Part shown: one piece after another, positions 36,643 to 46,005 of the stretch
Layout: every line of letters starts with the position of its first letter
How positions within the stretch are numbered: the stretch's first letter is position 1
Source of the DNA: Kiloniella majae
GTDB taxonomy: Bacteria; Pseudomonadota; Alphaproteobacteria; Kiloniellales; Kiloniellaceae
Length of the DNA: 64,000 bases
Assembly (NCBI RefSeq): GCF_002118315.1
Contig: NZ_MTSZ01000001.1
Span: forward strand, 558,001 to 622,000
Direction: 5' to 3'
Made by a program: the position numbers and the translations under genes
Notes under the pieces: model-generated
Databases searched by the model: none
What the model saw: the letters and a program-made list of their open reading frames with translations, nothing else
What the model was told of the DNA's origin: nothing

Positions 36643-36918
36643 ATGACACAGGCAACAAACGAACTTCTAATCTCATTAACCACACTCATTCTCGCAGGTT
36701 CTGTTATTGTCGTTCTGATTATCGGGCATCTTAATCGTAAAAGCGGCAAAGACGGGGAAACCCGGGGGATTGGCTGGCAGTTTATCCGCTACACTGTGCT
36801 GAGTATTGCCTTGCCGATTGTTGCTATCCTTGCGCTCAACGGCGCGTTGGAAGGCGAAGCAGCCACTATTATTGCCGGGGCGCTGGGCTATGCTTTTGGC
36901 AAAAAGGATGATAGCTAA
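36643..36918 (+). CDS. Small two-helix membrane protein of unknown function
   Basis: A 91-residue protein with two hydrophobic helices (residues about 8-27 and 49-65, the second continuing into an alanine/glycine-rich stretch) and a charged loop NRKSGKDGETRG. I start at ATG 36643, which follows GGCAGAGG; the longer frame from 36526 runs through promoter-like DNA. The C-terminal GALGYAFGKKDD end recalls phage holin-like and other small membrane proteins, but I cannot assign a family. Confidence 0.6.
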   Translation: MTQATNELLISLTTLILAGSVIVVLIIGHLNRKSGKDGETRGIGWQFIRYTVLSIALPIVAILALNGALEGEAATIIAGALGYAFGKKDDS

Positions 36919-37011
36919 GGTACGCGTACCCTTGATTTATAATTGATTTTACAGCTTATTTTCTATTCCCTGCCATCAACTATACAGCTTTCATCCCGAG
37001 AACATCTTTTC

Positions 37012-37908
37012 ATGACAAAAACAAATAGCCTCGCTGGCGCAGCGTTTAAACAAACTGAAATAGAGGACTGGGAACGTGCTGCTTCTGACTGGCACAGATG
37101 GATGCCCGTGGTGAACGATTTCCTGAGCGTCGCTACAGAAATCATGCTGGATCAAGCAGGCGTAGAAACAGGACACCACGTTCTGGATATTGCCGCTGGT
37201 GATGGCAGTCAGTCACTTATAGCCGCAAAGCTGGTTGGTGAAACAGGGTCCGTTCTTGCCACGGATATTTCGCCCGCCTTTATCAAAATTTCTAAGGAAA
37301 TCGCACAGGCAAGGGATGTCAAGAACATCGCTACCGAAGTAATGGACGCAGAAAACCTTGCCCTGATAGATAACAGCTTTGATGCCGTCATTTCACGTCT
37401 GGGTATGATGTTCCTGCCCGATCCTCTCAGGGGTTTACAGGAAATCCATCGCGTCCTGAAACCATCAGGGTCCTTTGCCGCCGTTGTCTTTACCACAGCT
37501 GATAAAAGCCCGTTCTTTACGATACCGCCACAAGTTATCCGGGATCGATTAAACCTGCCAAACCCATCAGATATGTCACCCGCCCCAAAAACACATCAGC
37601 CCGGCCCCTTCGCTCTGGGCACGCCGGATTTATTTGCAGATCTCTTTTCTCAGGCCGGGTTTATCAATATCGAACAGGAAATCATAGAAGCTCCTTTGCG
37701 ATTTAAAACGACAGAAGATTTTGTCCAATGGCGCCGTGATATTGCCGTCTCCCTACAAAGGATGTTGGCAGGACAAGATACAGAAATACAGGAAAAGATA
37801 TGGCAAGACGTGACCGAAGCCATGCGCCAATTTGAGGCCAATGACGGTTTTGAGACCCCTAGTGAACTCCTGATCTGTTCGGGGCAAAAGCCATCTGTCC
37901 AGAAATGA
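37012..37908 (+). CDS. Class I SAM-dependent methyltransferase
   Basis: A 298-residue methyltransferase. The SAM-binding motif I is VLDIAAGDGSQSLIAAKL, then VLATDISPAFI and AENLALIDNSFDAVISRLGMMFLPDP, the motif II/III set of the UbiE/type 11 group. The trailing helices carry LQEIHRVLKPSGSFAAVVF. The substrate is unknown. I start at ATG 37012; the frame upstream of it is not conserved in character. A strong terminator follows at the stop codon. Confidence 0.85.
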   Translation: MTKTNSLAGAAFKQTEIEDWERAASDWHRWMPVVNDFLSVATEIMLDQAGVETGHHVLDIAAGDGSQSLIAAKLVGETGSVLATDISPAFIKISKEIAQARDVKNIATEVMDAENLALIDNSFDAVISRLGMMFLPDPLRGLQEIHRVLKPSGSFAAVVFTTADKSPFFTIPPQVIRDRLNLPNPSDMSPAPKTHQPGPFALGTPDLFADLFSQAGFINIEQEIIEAPLRFKTTEDFVQWRRDIAVSLQRMLAGQDTEIQEKIWQDVTEAMRQFEANDGFETPSELLICSGQKPSVQK

Positions 37909-37909
37909 A

Positions 37910-37938
37910 AAACCCCCGCGCCTTTAAGCCGGGGGTTT
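37910..37938 (+). terminator. Rho-independent terminator after the methyltransferase gene
   Basis: AAACCCCC (37910-37917) pairs with GGGGGTTT (37931-37938). The stem starts two bases after the stop codon and is followed by a TCTTTA run. Confidence 0.85.
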
Positions 37939-38048
37939 CTTTAACGCCTGTCCTTTTGGATAAGCGTTTGCGTATTCATACAGTTTATAGAACGTGTTCT
38001 AGCAACACCGCTCTCACCGTATTACTACAGCATTTTTTACTGTATTCT

Positions 38049-38234
38049 TTACTGTGGAATAATGTCACGTACGAGGCGTGGATCCAGATTGTTCAGGATC
38101 TTGGCAACACGGCGTTCCTGACGTTTTGCTTTATGAGCAACAATCGCGTCTGAAACAGCGGTTTTAACAAGAGCAACGATGCCTTCTTTAAAGAAAGAGA
38201 CGGGTTGTGCAACATTTACTGACACATGTGCCAT
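38049..38234 (-). CDS. DUF1127-like small protein
   Basis: A 61-residue basic protein starting MAHVSVNVAQPVSFFKEG and ending VAKILNNLDPRLVRDIIPQ. The C-terminal leucine/arginine pattern (LxxLDxRLxRDI) resembles DUF1127, a family of short, often abundant proteins linked in some alphaproteobacteria to RNA metabolism and stress. The ATG has an AGGA box 8 bases upstream, better than the ATG at 38280. Confidence 0.6.
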   Translation of the reverse strand: MAHVSVNVAQPVSFFKEGIVALVKTAVSDAIVAHKAKRQERRVAKILNNLDPRLVRDIIPQ

Positions 38235-38823
38235 AGTCTTAATCCTAATCAAGGGCCCGGTTCCGCAAATCCCGACAGCCAAGTTGTTTTTACTGAATCC
38301 TAGGTACGCTCAGTTAATCAAATCGACAATTGAAATTTCTTCATTCTGGCTATGCGTTTTGAGCATGGAACACCCCTTTAAAGCCCCTATTGATAAGGGT
38401 TTTGTCGCGTTTAAGATAAATGAGTGTCGCAAGTAAAGTTTATGGCCAAATTGCCATATTTCCCCGTGTTTCTTTTTGCAATAAAAATTTTCTGTTCCGG
38501 CCTTATTTGACGTCGTAATTAGCATAAAAATGACGTGATTTTTACACTCTGTATTTATAGCATCACGGCTCCAAATATTTTGAGCCATTTCTAAAAACAT
38601 AAACACACCGAGTCTTCTCAAGAACATCCCTGTTCGAGAGTTTAACCAAGGAGGCTTCGCTCCCGCCTCACTGGGCATTTCGACATGGAGTAAGAAGCCA
38701 CATAGAGTAGAAAATCTATTTATGTCAGCCCCTTTTTTAGAGTACCATCACGATAATTGTAGATTTACGCCACTTGATATATACAAAGCGGAATCAAAAC
38801 TTAAGATTAAGTAGTGGGGACAA
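38235..38823. other. About 590 bases without a convincing gene
   Basis: Both strands have open frames (a minus frame 38310-38678 and a plus frame 38179-38436) but neither has a ribosome site or a family look. A GAGGC/GCCTC hairpin with a 9-base loop lies near 38652. The region holds the promoters of the DUF1127-like and sterol-desaturase-family genes. Confidence 0.45.
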
Positions 38824-39774
38824 ATGGCGATTGAAAATGCAACAGCCAACGAGGGCTTGGGAAGAAAAATACTATCAAGAACAGCATGGCCTGTGCTTCT
38901 TGTCTTTTGCATTTGTACTACAGCTTATGGATTTGCCATTGATCGTCCGGTGATCGTCTTTAACCTGACCTATCTGGCCTTGGCAATTGCGCTCTTTTTG
39001 CTGGAACGCAAAATGCCCTTCGAGCAGACGTGGTTGGAAAACGATGGACAGACCTTTGCCAATATCGCCCATACCCTGACAAGTAAAGGGCTTGTCCAAG
39101 GCTTGGTGACCTTTAGTGGTGTCATTGGCATTACCGCCTATATTACGCCGATGCAGGGCGAAGGTTATGGTATCTGGCCACGCGACTGGCCGCTGGCTAT
39201 TCAGGTGATCATGACGCTTGTTGCCGCTGAATTCGGTCTCTATTGGGCGCACAGAATTTCCCATGAGTGGAAACCGCTTTGGAAATTCCATGCCATCCAC
39301 CATTCCGTCACAAGACTGTGGATCGTCAACACCGGACGTTTCCACTTTATTGATTCCCTGCTGTCCATTATACTGGGCATCAGTATTCCTCTCGCCCTGG
39401 GCGCACCGTTAGAAGCAATCACGTGGCTATCCGCCATAACCGCCTATATCGGTATGTTGACACATTGTAACGTGGACATGCGCTTTGGCCTGCTTTCCAT
39501 GGTCTTCAACACCCCCGGTCTGCACCGCTGGCACCACAGTAAAAAGATTATCGAAGGGAACAGAAACTACGGCGAAAATCTGATGGTTTGGGACATGGTT
39601 TTTGGCACGTGGATCAATCCTGATCGCCGCCCCCCAGCCAAAATTGGCATAACAGAAGAAATGCCCGCAAGCTTCCCGGCCCAGCTGGTCTGGCCCTTCA
39701 AAGAGATCAAGGAACTGGATCAAGAAGGCTGGACCACCCTGATCTCGGAAGAAAATACAAAGCCCAAAATTTAA
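38824..39774 (+). CDS. Sterol desaturase / fatty acid hydroxylase family membrane protein
   Basis: A 316-residue membrane di-iron hydroxylase. The three histidine clusters are HRISH (near residue 142), HAIHHS (near 157) and HRWHHSK (near 238). Four or more hydrophobic helices are visible around them. It is only distantly alike to the member at 9874 (different loop around the last cluster), so it probably has a different lipid substrate. It precedes the two-component pair but is separated from it by 174 bases. Confidence 0.88.
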   Translation: MAIENATANEGLGRKILSRTAWPVLLVFCICTTAYGFAIDRPVIVFNLTYLALAIALFLLERKMPFEQTWLENDGQTFANIAHTLTSKGLVQGLVTFSGVIGITAYITPMQGEGYGIWPRDWPLAIQVIMTLVAAEFGLYWAHRISHEWKPLWKFHAIHHSVTRLWIVNTGRFHFIDSLLSIILGISIPLALGAPLEAITWLSAITAYIGMLTHCNVDMRFGLLSMVFNTPGLHRWHHSKKIIEGNRNYGENLMVWDMVFGTWINPDRRPPAKIGITEEMPASFPAQLVWPFKEIKELDQEGWTTLISEENTKPKI

Positions 39775-39948
39775 GCCAGAAACAGATATTCAGAAGCAGA
39801 TAGAAAAAGTCAGAATATCAATATTGAGTCATCAACCTCAGGAATATTAATCTCGTAAAAGAAAAATAAAGCCTGATCGGATTAAATAGGGTATGTTTAA
39901 ATTCCAGGAATAATCACTTTTATTACAAACAGGTAGCAGTTCCTCTAT

Positions 39949-40632
39949 ATGCGCATTCTCTACGTAGAAGATGATCAGGAAGTCCTGAACTATATCAGCA
40001 ACGGCCTCAAGCAAGAGGGGCATAATCTGGATACCGCAGACAACGGCAAAGACGGGCTGTTTCTGGCGACGACTGAAAATTATGACGTCATTATCGTTGA
40101 TCGTATGCTACCGGAACTGGATGGCCTGACCATTATCAGAACATTGCGTGGTACTGATAATCACACCCCAGTTTTAATCCTCAGCGCACTTGGCGAAGTC
40201 GATGACCGGGTGAAGGGACTTAGATCCGGTGGCGACGACTATCTGGTAAAGCCCTTTGCCTTTGCCGAACTGCTTGCCAGAATAGAGGTCTTAGGCAAAC
40301 GTAATGGCCCCCAGGGAAACCAGCAAGAAACGCGTTTAACCGCACAGGATCTTGAGGTGGATTTACTCTCTCGCAAGGTCAAGCGTGGCGGAGAGGCCAT
40401 AGAACTGCAATCCCGTGAATTTCGACTGCTGGAATATTTGCTAAAGCACAAGGGGCAGGTTGTAACCCGGACCATGTTGCTGGAAAACGTATGGGATTAC
40501 CATTTTGACCCGCAGACAAATGTGATCGACGTGCATATCAGCCGCCTTAGAGGTAAGGTCGATAAGGATTTTGATGTTTCACTGATAAAGACAATACGTG
40601 GTGCCGGATATATCATCGAAGACAACCCATAG
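39949..40632 (+). CDS. OmpR family response regulator
   Basis: A 227-residue response regulator. Receiver: acidic pair E7/D8/D9, phospho-acceptor D51 in VIIVDRMLPELDG, and the K in YLVKPF. The C-terminal OmpR/PhoB winged helix holds LEVDLLSRKVKRGGEAIELQSREFRLLEYLLKHKGQVVTRTMLLENVW. It overlaps the histidine kinase gene by 35 bases, so the two are translationally coupled. Target genes unknown; the lipid-modification operon 130 bases past the kinase is a candidate. Confidence 0.96.
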   Translation: MRILYVEDDQEVLNYISNGLKQEGHNLDTADNGKDGLFLATTENYDVIIVDRMLPELDGLTIIRTLRGTDNHTPVLILSALGEVDDRVKGLRSGGDDYLVKPFAFAELLARIEVLGKRNGPQGNQQETRLTAQDLEVDLLSRKVKRGGEAIELQSREFRLLEYLLKHKGQVVTRTMLLENVWDYHFDPQTNVIDVHISRLRGKVDKDFDVSLIKTIRGAGYIIEDNP

Positions 40633-41971
40633 ATCTTACGCCCGCAGCTCAAGCTTTCAGATGGCCGTTCTGTTTCTCATGCTCTGTGGGACAGCGGTTA
40701 TCATACTCGGTTATTTCAGCTACTATTTTACCCGTGGGCATTTTGTCCATGGCACCGAAGCCATCATCGACACCGACTTGAGTTACGTATCTCAGTGGCA
40801 AGACCCTATCCGTATTGCCAGCGCTTTGGACAGGCCTGATCGGGTTTACCTGCTCCTGTCACCGGATGGAAAAAAGATTGTCGGAAACCTTGATGAGTTG
40901 CCAGAAACAGTTTCTCTTCTTGCCGAAGGAACTCTGACTTTTTCGATACCGGTCGCTTCTGAGGCCAACAGTCCGGACACCGAAAAGGATTATGCCGCAA
41001 AGATATATACCTATCCCAATAAAAACCGTTTGCTGATAGGTGTCGACATCACACCCGTAACAAGTGATTACAAACTGATGCAATGGCTGAGCTTCCTCAG
41101 CATCGGCTTTATGGTTCTTGTTATCATCACCAGCTATCTGATCAGCCGTTTTGTCGCGACCAACACCAACCGTATTGCTCTTACGGCAAAACAGATTATA
41201 GAAACCGGGGATCTTTCTCAGCGCATAGAACTAACATCCCGCTGGGATGATCTTAGCTATATGGCAGGGGTTATCAACGATCTTCTCGATCGCATCCAAC
41301 TGCTGATGCGGGGGATCAGGCAGGTATCGGATAACATTGCCCATGACCTGCGGACTCCGTTAACCCGCCTGCACCACAATCTGGAAGACCTGCGCTCGCA
41401 AGATCATATCGCTCAAAACCAACAAGCTTATGAAACTGTCGATAAACTGGTCAATGAAACAGATCAGATGCAGCGCACGTTTAATGCTCTCTTGCGCATA
41501 TCCCGAATTGAATCAGGCAAACAACATTCCGCTTTCGAACCGCTTGAACTGGGTGAGTTACTCCAAGATGTCATTGAGCTCTATGAGCCTCTCCTTGAAG
41601 AGAAATCCATCACACTGAAGAAGGATTTCGAAACTCTTGTCTTACAGGGTGACAGGAACCTGTTATTTCAGGCTTTTGGCAACCTGATGGATAACGCGGT
41701 TAAGTTCACCCCGACCGGGGGCAGGATCGACCTCGGCCTTCACAAACAGGGAACAGAGACCGTCTTTGTCATTGAAGATAATGGCCCCGGCGTTCCCTCG
41801 ACAGATCTGGAAAAAATATTCGAACGCTTCTACCGCGCAGAAAGCAGCAGACATACCCCCGGCAGTGGGTTGGGTCTTAGCCTCGTCGGGGCTGTTACTG
41901 ATTTACATAAGGGACATATATCAGCAGAAAACGGTGAAAAAGGCCTGCGCCTAACCATCCGCTTTTCATGA
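40598..41971 (+). CDS. HAMP-domain sensor histidine kinase
   Basis: A 457-residue membrane kinase with two transmembrane helices (about 22-44 and 163-184) framing a small periplasmic sensor domain, a HAMP linker, the H-box DNIAHDLRTPLTRLHHN with H249, N-box LMDNAVKFTP and G-boxes EDNGPGVP and GSGLGLSLV. The GTG at 40598 overlaps the regulator gene and keeps the conserved SSSFQMAVLFLM segment before helix 1. It pairs with the OmpR regulator; the signal is unknown. Confidence 0.94.
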   Translation: MVPDISSKTTHRSYARSSSFQMAVLFLMLCGTAVIILGYFSYYFTRGHFVHGTEAIIDTDLSYVSQWQDPIRIASALDRPDRVYLLLSPDGKKIVGNLDELPETVSLLAEGTLTFSIPVASEANSPDTEKDYAAKIYTYPNKNRLLIGVDITPVTSDYKLMQWLSFLSIGFMVLVIITSYLISRFVATNTNRIALTAKQIIETGDLSQRIELTSRWDDLSYMAGVINDLLDRIQLLMRGIRQVSDNIAHDLRTPLTRLHHNLEDLRSQDHIAQNQQAYETVDKLVNETDQMQRTFNALLRISRIESGKQHSAFEPLELGELLQDVIELYEPLLEEKSITLKKDFETLVLQGDRNLLFQAFGNLMDNAVKFTPTGGRIDLGLHKQGTETVFVIEDNGPGVPSTDLEKIFERFYRAESSRHTPGSGLGLSLVGAVTDLHKGHISAENGEKGLRLTIRFS

Positions 41972-42102
41972 AATCAAACACACCCATCAAGAAATCCACT
42001 ATCAGTTAAACCAGCAAAGGATAAAACAAACCATTTCGTTCATTACCATTTTGTAATGTTCAGGACAGAAAGAGGTAAGACGGGATAGCTGATTGTAATC
42101 AT

Positions 42103-43350
42103 ATGAAAATAGCAATCATTGGCTCAGGTATTTCCGGTCTGGGAGCAGCATATTTGTTGCATCCCCATCATAACATTACCGTTTATGAAAAAGGGAACTA
42201 TCTGGGGGGACATAGCCGTACGATCGACATCTCTCCCAAAGGGACGCGAACTCCTGTGGATACGGGATTCATAGTTTTCAACCACAAAAATTATTATCAC
42301 CTGACCCGTCTGTTCAAGCACCTGAATGTGCCGACAATAGAAAGCGATATGTCTTTTGGTGCCTCTATTCAGGACGGCTGGCTGGAATATGGTAGCAAAG
42401 GTATGTTCGCGCAAAGGCGAAACCTGTTGCGGCCCAGATACTGGAAAATGATTTGGGATATTCTGAGCTTTAATAAAAAAGCCCTGCCCTATCTAGAAAA
42501 GAATAAAGATGCTTCATTGGAACAGTGCCTGAATGATCTTAATCTTGGCGATTGGTTCAAACGTTATTACCTACAAGCCATGGGTGCTGCCATCTGGAGT
42601 TGCTCAGTCGAAACCATTCTCAAATTCCCTGCCCGCACCTTTATTCGCTTCTTCGACAATCATGGCCTCTTAAGTGTTAATCAACATCCCCAGTGGTATA
42701 CGGTAAAGGGCGGAAGCCGGGAATACGTACAGCGCTTAAGTACCAGCTTCTCAGATCATATAAGACTGAATTGTGGTGTCGTCTCTGTCAAAAGAGAAAA
42801 GGGAAAGGTTCAGGTATTGGACGATCAGGGCACGAATGAAATCTATGATCAGGTTGTTTTTGCCTGCCACGCCGACCAAGCCCTCAAAATGTTGCACAAC
42901 CCGACCGAAGACGAACAACGTATTCTTGGAAACTTCACCTATCAAAAAAATACGGTTGTTGTTCATGGGGACACCAGCTTTATGCCACGTAAAAAAGGGT
43001 CATGGGCAAGCTGGGTTTATCTGTCCGAACAACAGGACGATCAAAGCGAAAGTGTTTCCCTCAGTTACTGGATGAACAATCTTCAAGACATTGATCACGA
43101 TAATCCCGTCATCATTACGCTAAACCCCGGTAGACGCCCTGCCGGTCATCTTGTTTATGATGAGAATGAATTCGAGCACCCCGTTTTTACAAAAGAAGCT
43201 GTCGACGCCCAGGAACAGATCAGCACTATTCAGGGTGAAAACAATCTATGGTTCTGTGGAGCCTATCAACAATATGGATTTCACGAAGATGGGCTGGCAA
43301 GTGCCGTCAGGGTTGCGCAACAGATTGGAGTATCAATTCCATGGGAATAG
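42103..43350 (+). CDS. FAD-dependent oxidoreductase of the CFA/DUF1365 lipid operon
   Basis: A 415-residue flavoprotein. The N-terminal GxGxxG motif (IIGSGISGLGAAYLL) and YEKGNYLGGHSRTI begin the FAD-binding amine-oxidase-like fold; the C-terminal GLASAVRVAQQIG closes the FAD site. It resembles the protein usually found beside DUF1365 and cyclopropane-fatty-acid-synthase genes. In Rhodobacter sphaeroides genes of this kind take part in furan fatty acid formation. First gene of a seven-gene unit; overlaps the next by 10 bases. Confidence 0.88.
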   Translation: MKIAIIGSGISGLGAAYLLHPHHNITVYEKGNYLGGHSRTIDISPKGTRTPVDTGFIVFNHKNYYHLTRLFKHLNVPTIESDMSFGASIQDGWLEYGSKGMFAQRRNLLRPRYWKMIWDILSFNKKALPYLEKNKDASLEQCLNDLNLGDWFKRYYLQAMGAAIWSCSVETILKFPARTFIRFFDNHGLLSVNQHPQWYTVKGGSREYVQRLSTSFSDHIRLNCGVVSVKREKGKVQVLDDQGTNEIYDQVVFACHADQALKMLHNPTEDEQRILGNFTYQKNTVVVHGDTSFMPRKKGSWASWVYLSEQQDDQSESVSLSYWMNNLQDIDHDNPVIITLNPGRRPAGHLVYDENEFEHPVFTKEAVDAQEQISTIQGENNLWFCGAYQQYGFHEDGLASAVRVAQQIGVSIPWE

Positions 43351-44165
43351 CGCCCAAACGCCTTCCGAAACTTTTAAATGCCAAAGTTTTTCACAAGCGC
43401 TTTTCTCCAAAGGTGAACAACTTTACCTATGGCATCTATTACTATTGCCTACCGCTTTCACAACTCTCCCCCACGAGTACCAATCTGGAATTTCCTATAA
43501 ATAAAAAAGGATTGGTGAGTTTCTATGAAAAAGATCATGGAAAAAAAGATGGCAGTTGCCTGAGATCGTGGGCCAGAGAATTACTTGAACGATTTGGAGT
43601 AACACAAGCTGATGGTGAAATCATGCTTGTAGCTATGCCGCGTATTCTTGGATATGTCTTCAATCCCGTAAGTTTCTGGCTTTGCCTTGATCAGGATGAA
43701 AAGCTTCGCGCCGTTATTTGCGAGGTAAACAATACATTTGGTGAAACCCACTGCTATCTATGCAAACACGAAGATGGCCGCCCCATTGAAGCAAACGACA
43801 CGCTACAGACAAAAAAGCTGTTTCATGTATCTCCTTTTATAGAACGCGAAGGGCATTACGAATTCCGCTTCAATTTCAAAGTAAACCACTTTGCCGTCTG
43901 TATTGACCTTTTCAATGCCAGTGGAGAAAAAACCTTGGCAACGTCCCTGTGCGGCAAGTTATCCCCCCTGACAAAAGCGGCTGTAACCAAGGCCTTCTGG
44001 CAACACCCGCTGGTTACCTTCAAGGCTATTTATCTTATCCACTGGCAAGCAATCAAACTGATCGTAAAAGGTATAAAACACCTGACGAAACCCGACCAAA
44101 AGTCAGAAAAATTCAGTGTAACCAATAACCTTACTAAAAGTTCCAGTAACCTTACTAAAAGTTAA
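43341..44165 (+). CDS. DUF1365 family protein
   Basis: A 274-residue member of DUF1365. The start is ATG 43341, inside the previous gene's last codons (ATGGGAATAG). Family-typical stretches are KVFHKRFSPKVNNFTYGIYYY, PRILGYVFNPVSFWLCLD, NNTFGETHCYLCK and FHVSPFIEREGHYEFRF. Function is unproven; the family always lies with CFA-type synthases and FAD oxidoreductases. The C-terminus carries a tandem duplication (NLTKS twice) coded by a 21-base repeat, probably a recent slip. Confidence 0.9.
   Translation: MGIAPKRLPKLLNAKVFHKRFSPKVNNFTYGIYYYCLPLSQLSPTSTNLEFPINKKGLVSFYEKDHGKKDGSCLRSWARELLERFGVTQADGEIMLVAMPRILGYVFNPVSFWLCLDQDEKLRAVICEVNNTFGETHCYLCKHEDGRPIEANDTLQTKKLFHVSPFIEREGHYEFRFNFKVNHFAVCIDLFNASGEKTLATSLCGKLSPLTKAAVTKAFWQHPLVTFKAIYLIHWQAIKLIVKGIKHLTKPDQKSEKFSVTNNLTKSSSNLTKS
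44126..44163 (+). repeat. 21-base tandem repeat at the 3' end of the DUF1365 gene
   Basis: A 17-base identical run (44126-44142 and 44147-44163, unit TAACCTTACTAAAAGTT with a 4-base spacer) encodes NLTKSSSNLTKS. The period of 21 keeps the frame. Variation in copy number would only change tail length. Confidence 0.7.
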
Positions 44166-44279
44166 TGTACACGTAATGTAGGGGTTATTTTCACCCCCGT
44201 ATTCTGTAACCATCACAAAAGAAAAACCGTTTTAAGCGACCCAAAACAATTAACGAAACCCAACGAGGCCTGATAAAAA

Positions 44280-45440
44280 ATGTTTGGACTAAAAGCATCA
44301 TCACAACTGTTCAAAAGTCTAGATAGTCTCCAATATGGTTCTCTCGCCCTAACAACGCCAGATGGTCAAGTTCGTATTTTCGAAGGCAAACAACCCGGTA
44401 TCAAGGCCAAGATGGAAATGCATGACTGGCGTGTGGTCACAAATCTGGCTGCACGCGGTGATGTCGGCTTTGCCGAAGATTATCGCCAAGGACACTGGGA
44501 AACAAATAACCTGCCCAACCTCATCGCTTTGGGACTACAAAACGATCAGGCATTCAGACGCTTTGTTTTTGGCAGCCGTATCTTTCAAACCTTTTCCCGC
44601 CTGACCTACCTCTTTCGTTTAAATACCCTGCAGGGCAGCAAAAGAAACATCCATGCCCACTATGACCTAGGGAATGATTTTTATAAGCTTTGGCTTGATC
44701 CCACCATGACCTATTCTTCTGGTTTGTACCTGAACGAAACAGATGATTTGGAACAGGCGCAAAACAACAAATATGATCGACTGTTAAACAAACTGGATCG
44801 AAAATCCGGATCACTTCTGGAAATTGGTTGTGGTTGGGGCGGTTTTGCAGAACGGGCCGCCAACCAGGGCGATTTCGACATAAAGGGCATCACCTTGTCG
44901 AACGAGCAACATCACTATGCTAGCTCTCGTTTGGGTGCGCGCGCCAAAATCGCCCTTGAAGATTACAGACATCAACAAGACAAATTTGACCATATCGTTT
45001 CCATTGAAATGTTTGAAGCAGTCGGTGAACGCTACTGGTCCACCTATTTTGACAAAGTCAAATCATTGCTGAGCAAAGACGGCAAAGCAATGATACAGAC
45101 GATCACAATCGACGACAGCCGTTTTGAAAAGTACCGTCGCGGCGGTGATGTTATCCGCAGCTATATATTCCCTGGCGGCATGCTCCCCAGTCCCAGCAAG
45201 TTTAGACAAGAAGCAGCCAAATCAGGGCTTGTTGTCAACGAAGAGTTCCACTTTGGTCAGGATTACGCCCGTACACTCGAAGAATGGTTACATCGCTTTG
45301 ACAGCCAGCGAAACAACATCAAAGCACAAGGCTTTGATGACAGTTTCATTCGCCTGTGGCGGTTTTATCTGGCGGCCTGTATTGCAGGTTTTTCAACCGG
45401 ACGCACCAGCGTCATGCACGCAGAGTTGCGCCATGCGTAA
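44280..45440 (+). CDS. Cyclopropane-fatty-acyl-phospholipid synthase family methyltransferase
   Basis: A 386-residue SAM-dependent lipid methyltransferase. Visible: HYDLGNDFYKLWLDPTMTYSSG (conserved in CFA synthases), the SAM motif LEIGCGWGGFAERAA, EMFEAVGERYW, IRSYIFPGGMLPS and the C-terminal FGQDYARTLEEWLHRF. It adds a methylene or methyl to the double bond of membrane acyl chains. Whether it makes cyclopropane or methylated unsaturated acids (the first step to furan acids in R. sphaeroides) cannot be told. It is 114 bases after DUF1365; it overlaps the next gene by 8 bases. Confidence 0.93.
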   Translation: MFGLKASSQLFKSLDSLQYGSLALTTPDGQVRIFEGKQPGIKAKMEMHDWRVVTNLAARGDVGFAEDYRQGHWETNNLPNLIALGLQNDQAFRRFVFGSRIFQTFSRLTYLFRLNTLQGSKRNIHAHYDLGNDFYKLWLDPTMTYSSGLYLNETDDLEQAQNNKYDRLLNKLDRKSGSLLEIGCGWGGFAERAANQGDFDIKGITLSNEQHHYASSRLGARAKIALEDYRHQQDKFDHIVSIEMFEAVGERYWSTYFDKVKSLLSKDGKAMIQTITIDDSRFEKYRRGGDVIRSYIFPGGMLPSPSKFRQEAAKSGLVVNEEFHFGQDYARTLEEWLHRFDSQRNNIKAQGFDDSFIRLWRFYLAACIAGFSTGRTSVMHAELRHA

Positions 45441-46005
45441 AAGATATATTGCACCACGCTTCCTGTCGCGTCATTTGTCACTTGCCATATGCTTGACTTT
45501 GTCTCTGGTTTTAGCAAGCCATATTGCAATGTCCTCACCAGCCGCAGGCAATGATCTCGTCGCCCAGCATGTTCCCTCTGCTCAGGCCGTTGGCAAAGGT
45601 CGGCTGTCTATCTTGTTCTGGGATGTTTATGACGCTGAATTACTGGCCCCCAATGGTCAATGGAGTGCAGAAAAACCTTTTGCGCTGAGCTTGACCTATC
45701 TGAGGGACATTGATGGTCGAGACATTGCCGACAAGTCCGCAGAAGAAATTCGCAGCCTTGGGTTTGACGACGAAGTCAAGCTTGCGGCCTGGCATAACCA
45801 GATGCTCAACATCTTTCCGGATGTCAAAGAAGGCACCAACCTGACCGGGATCTATGCGGGAAATGGTGAAAGCATTTTCTTTCATAAAAACAAAGAGATT
45901 GGCCGGATAAGCGACCCAGATTTCGGGCATTATTTTTTTGATATCTGGCTCAATACAAAAACCAGTGCCCCGCAATTACGAGCAAAGCTTTTGGGGCAAT
46001 CATGA
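45433..46005 (+). CDS. Chalcone isomerase-like exported protein
   Basis: A 190-residue protein with an N-terminal signal (MRKRY, a hydrophobic run to about residue 36, then AAGNDL). The mature domain resembles the chalcone-isomerase-like fold: GRLSILFWDVYDAELLAP and FALSLTYLRDIDGRDIADKSAEEIRSLG, ending DPDFGHYFFDIWLNTKTS. In bacteria this family is not tied to flavonoids and may bind fatty acids. It starts in the overlap with the CFA-type gene and its stop overlaps the MFS start by ATGA. Confidence 0.8.
   Translation: MRKRYIAPRFLSRHLSLAICLTLSLVLASHIAMSSPAAGNDLVAQHVPSAQAVGKGRLSILFWDVYDAELLAPNGQWSAEKPFALSLTYLRDIDGRDIADKSAEEIRSLGFDDEVKLAAWHNQMLNIFPDVKEGTNLTGIYAGNGESIFFHKNKEIGRISDPDFGHYFFDIWLNTKTSAPQLRAKLLGQS

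Noticed and set aside
38310-38678. 122-codon minus-strand frame before the sterol-desaturase-family gene
   Set aside because: Overlaps another frame, no start signal, no family look; the region reads as promoter DNA.
45124-45432. Upstream extension of the chalcone-isomerase-like frame into the CFA-type gene
   Set aside because: The extension overlaps the conserved C-terminus of the methyltransferase; the ATG at 45433 begins a clear signal peptide.
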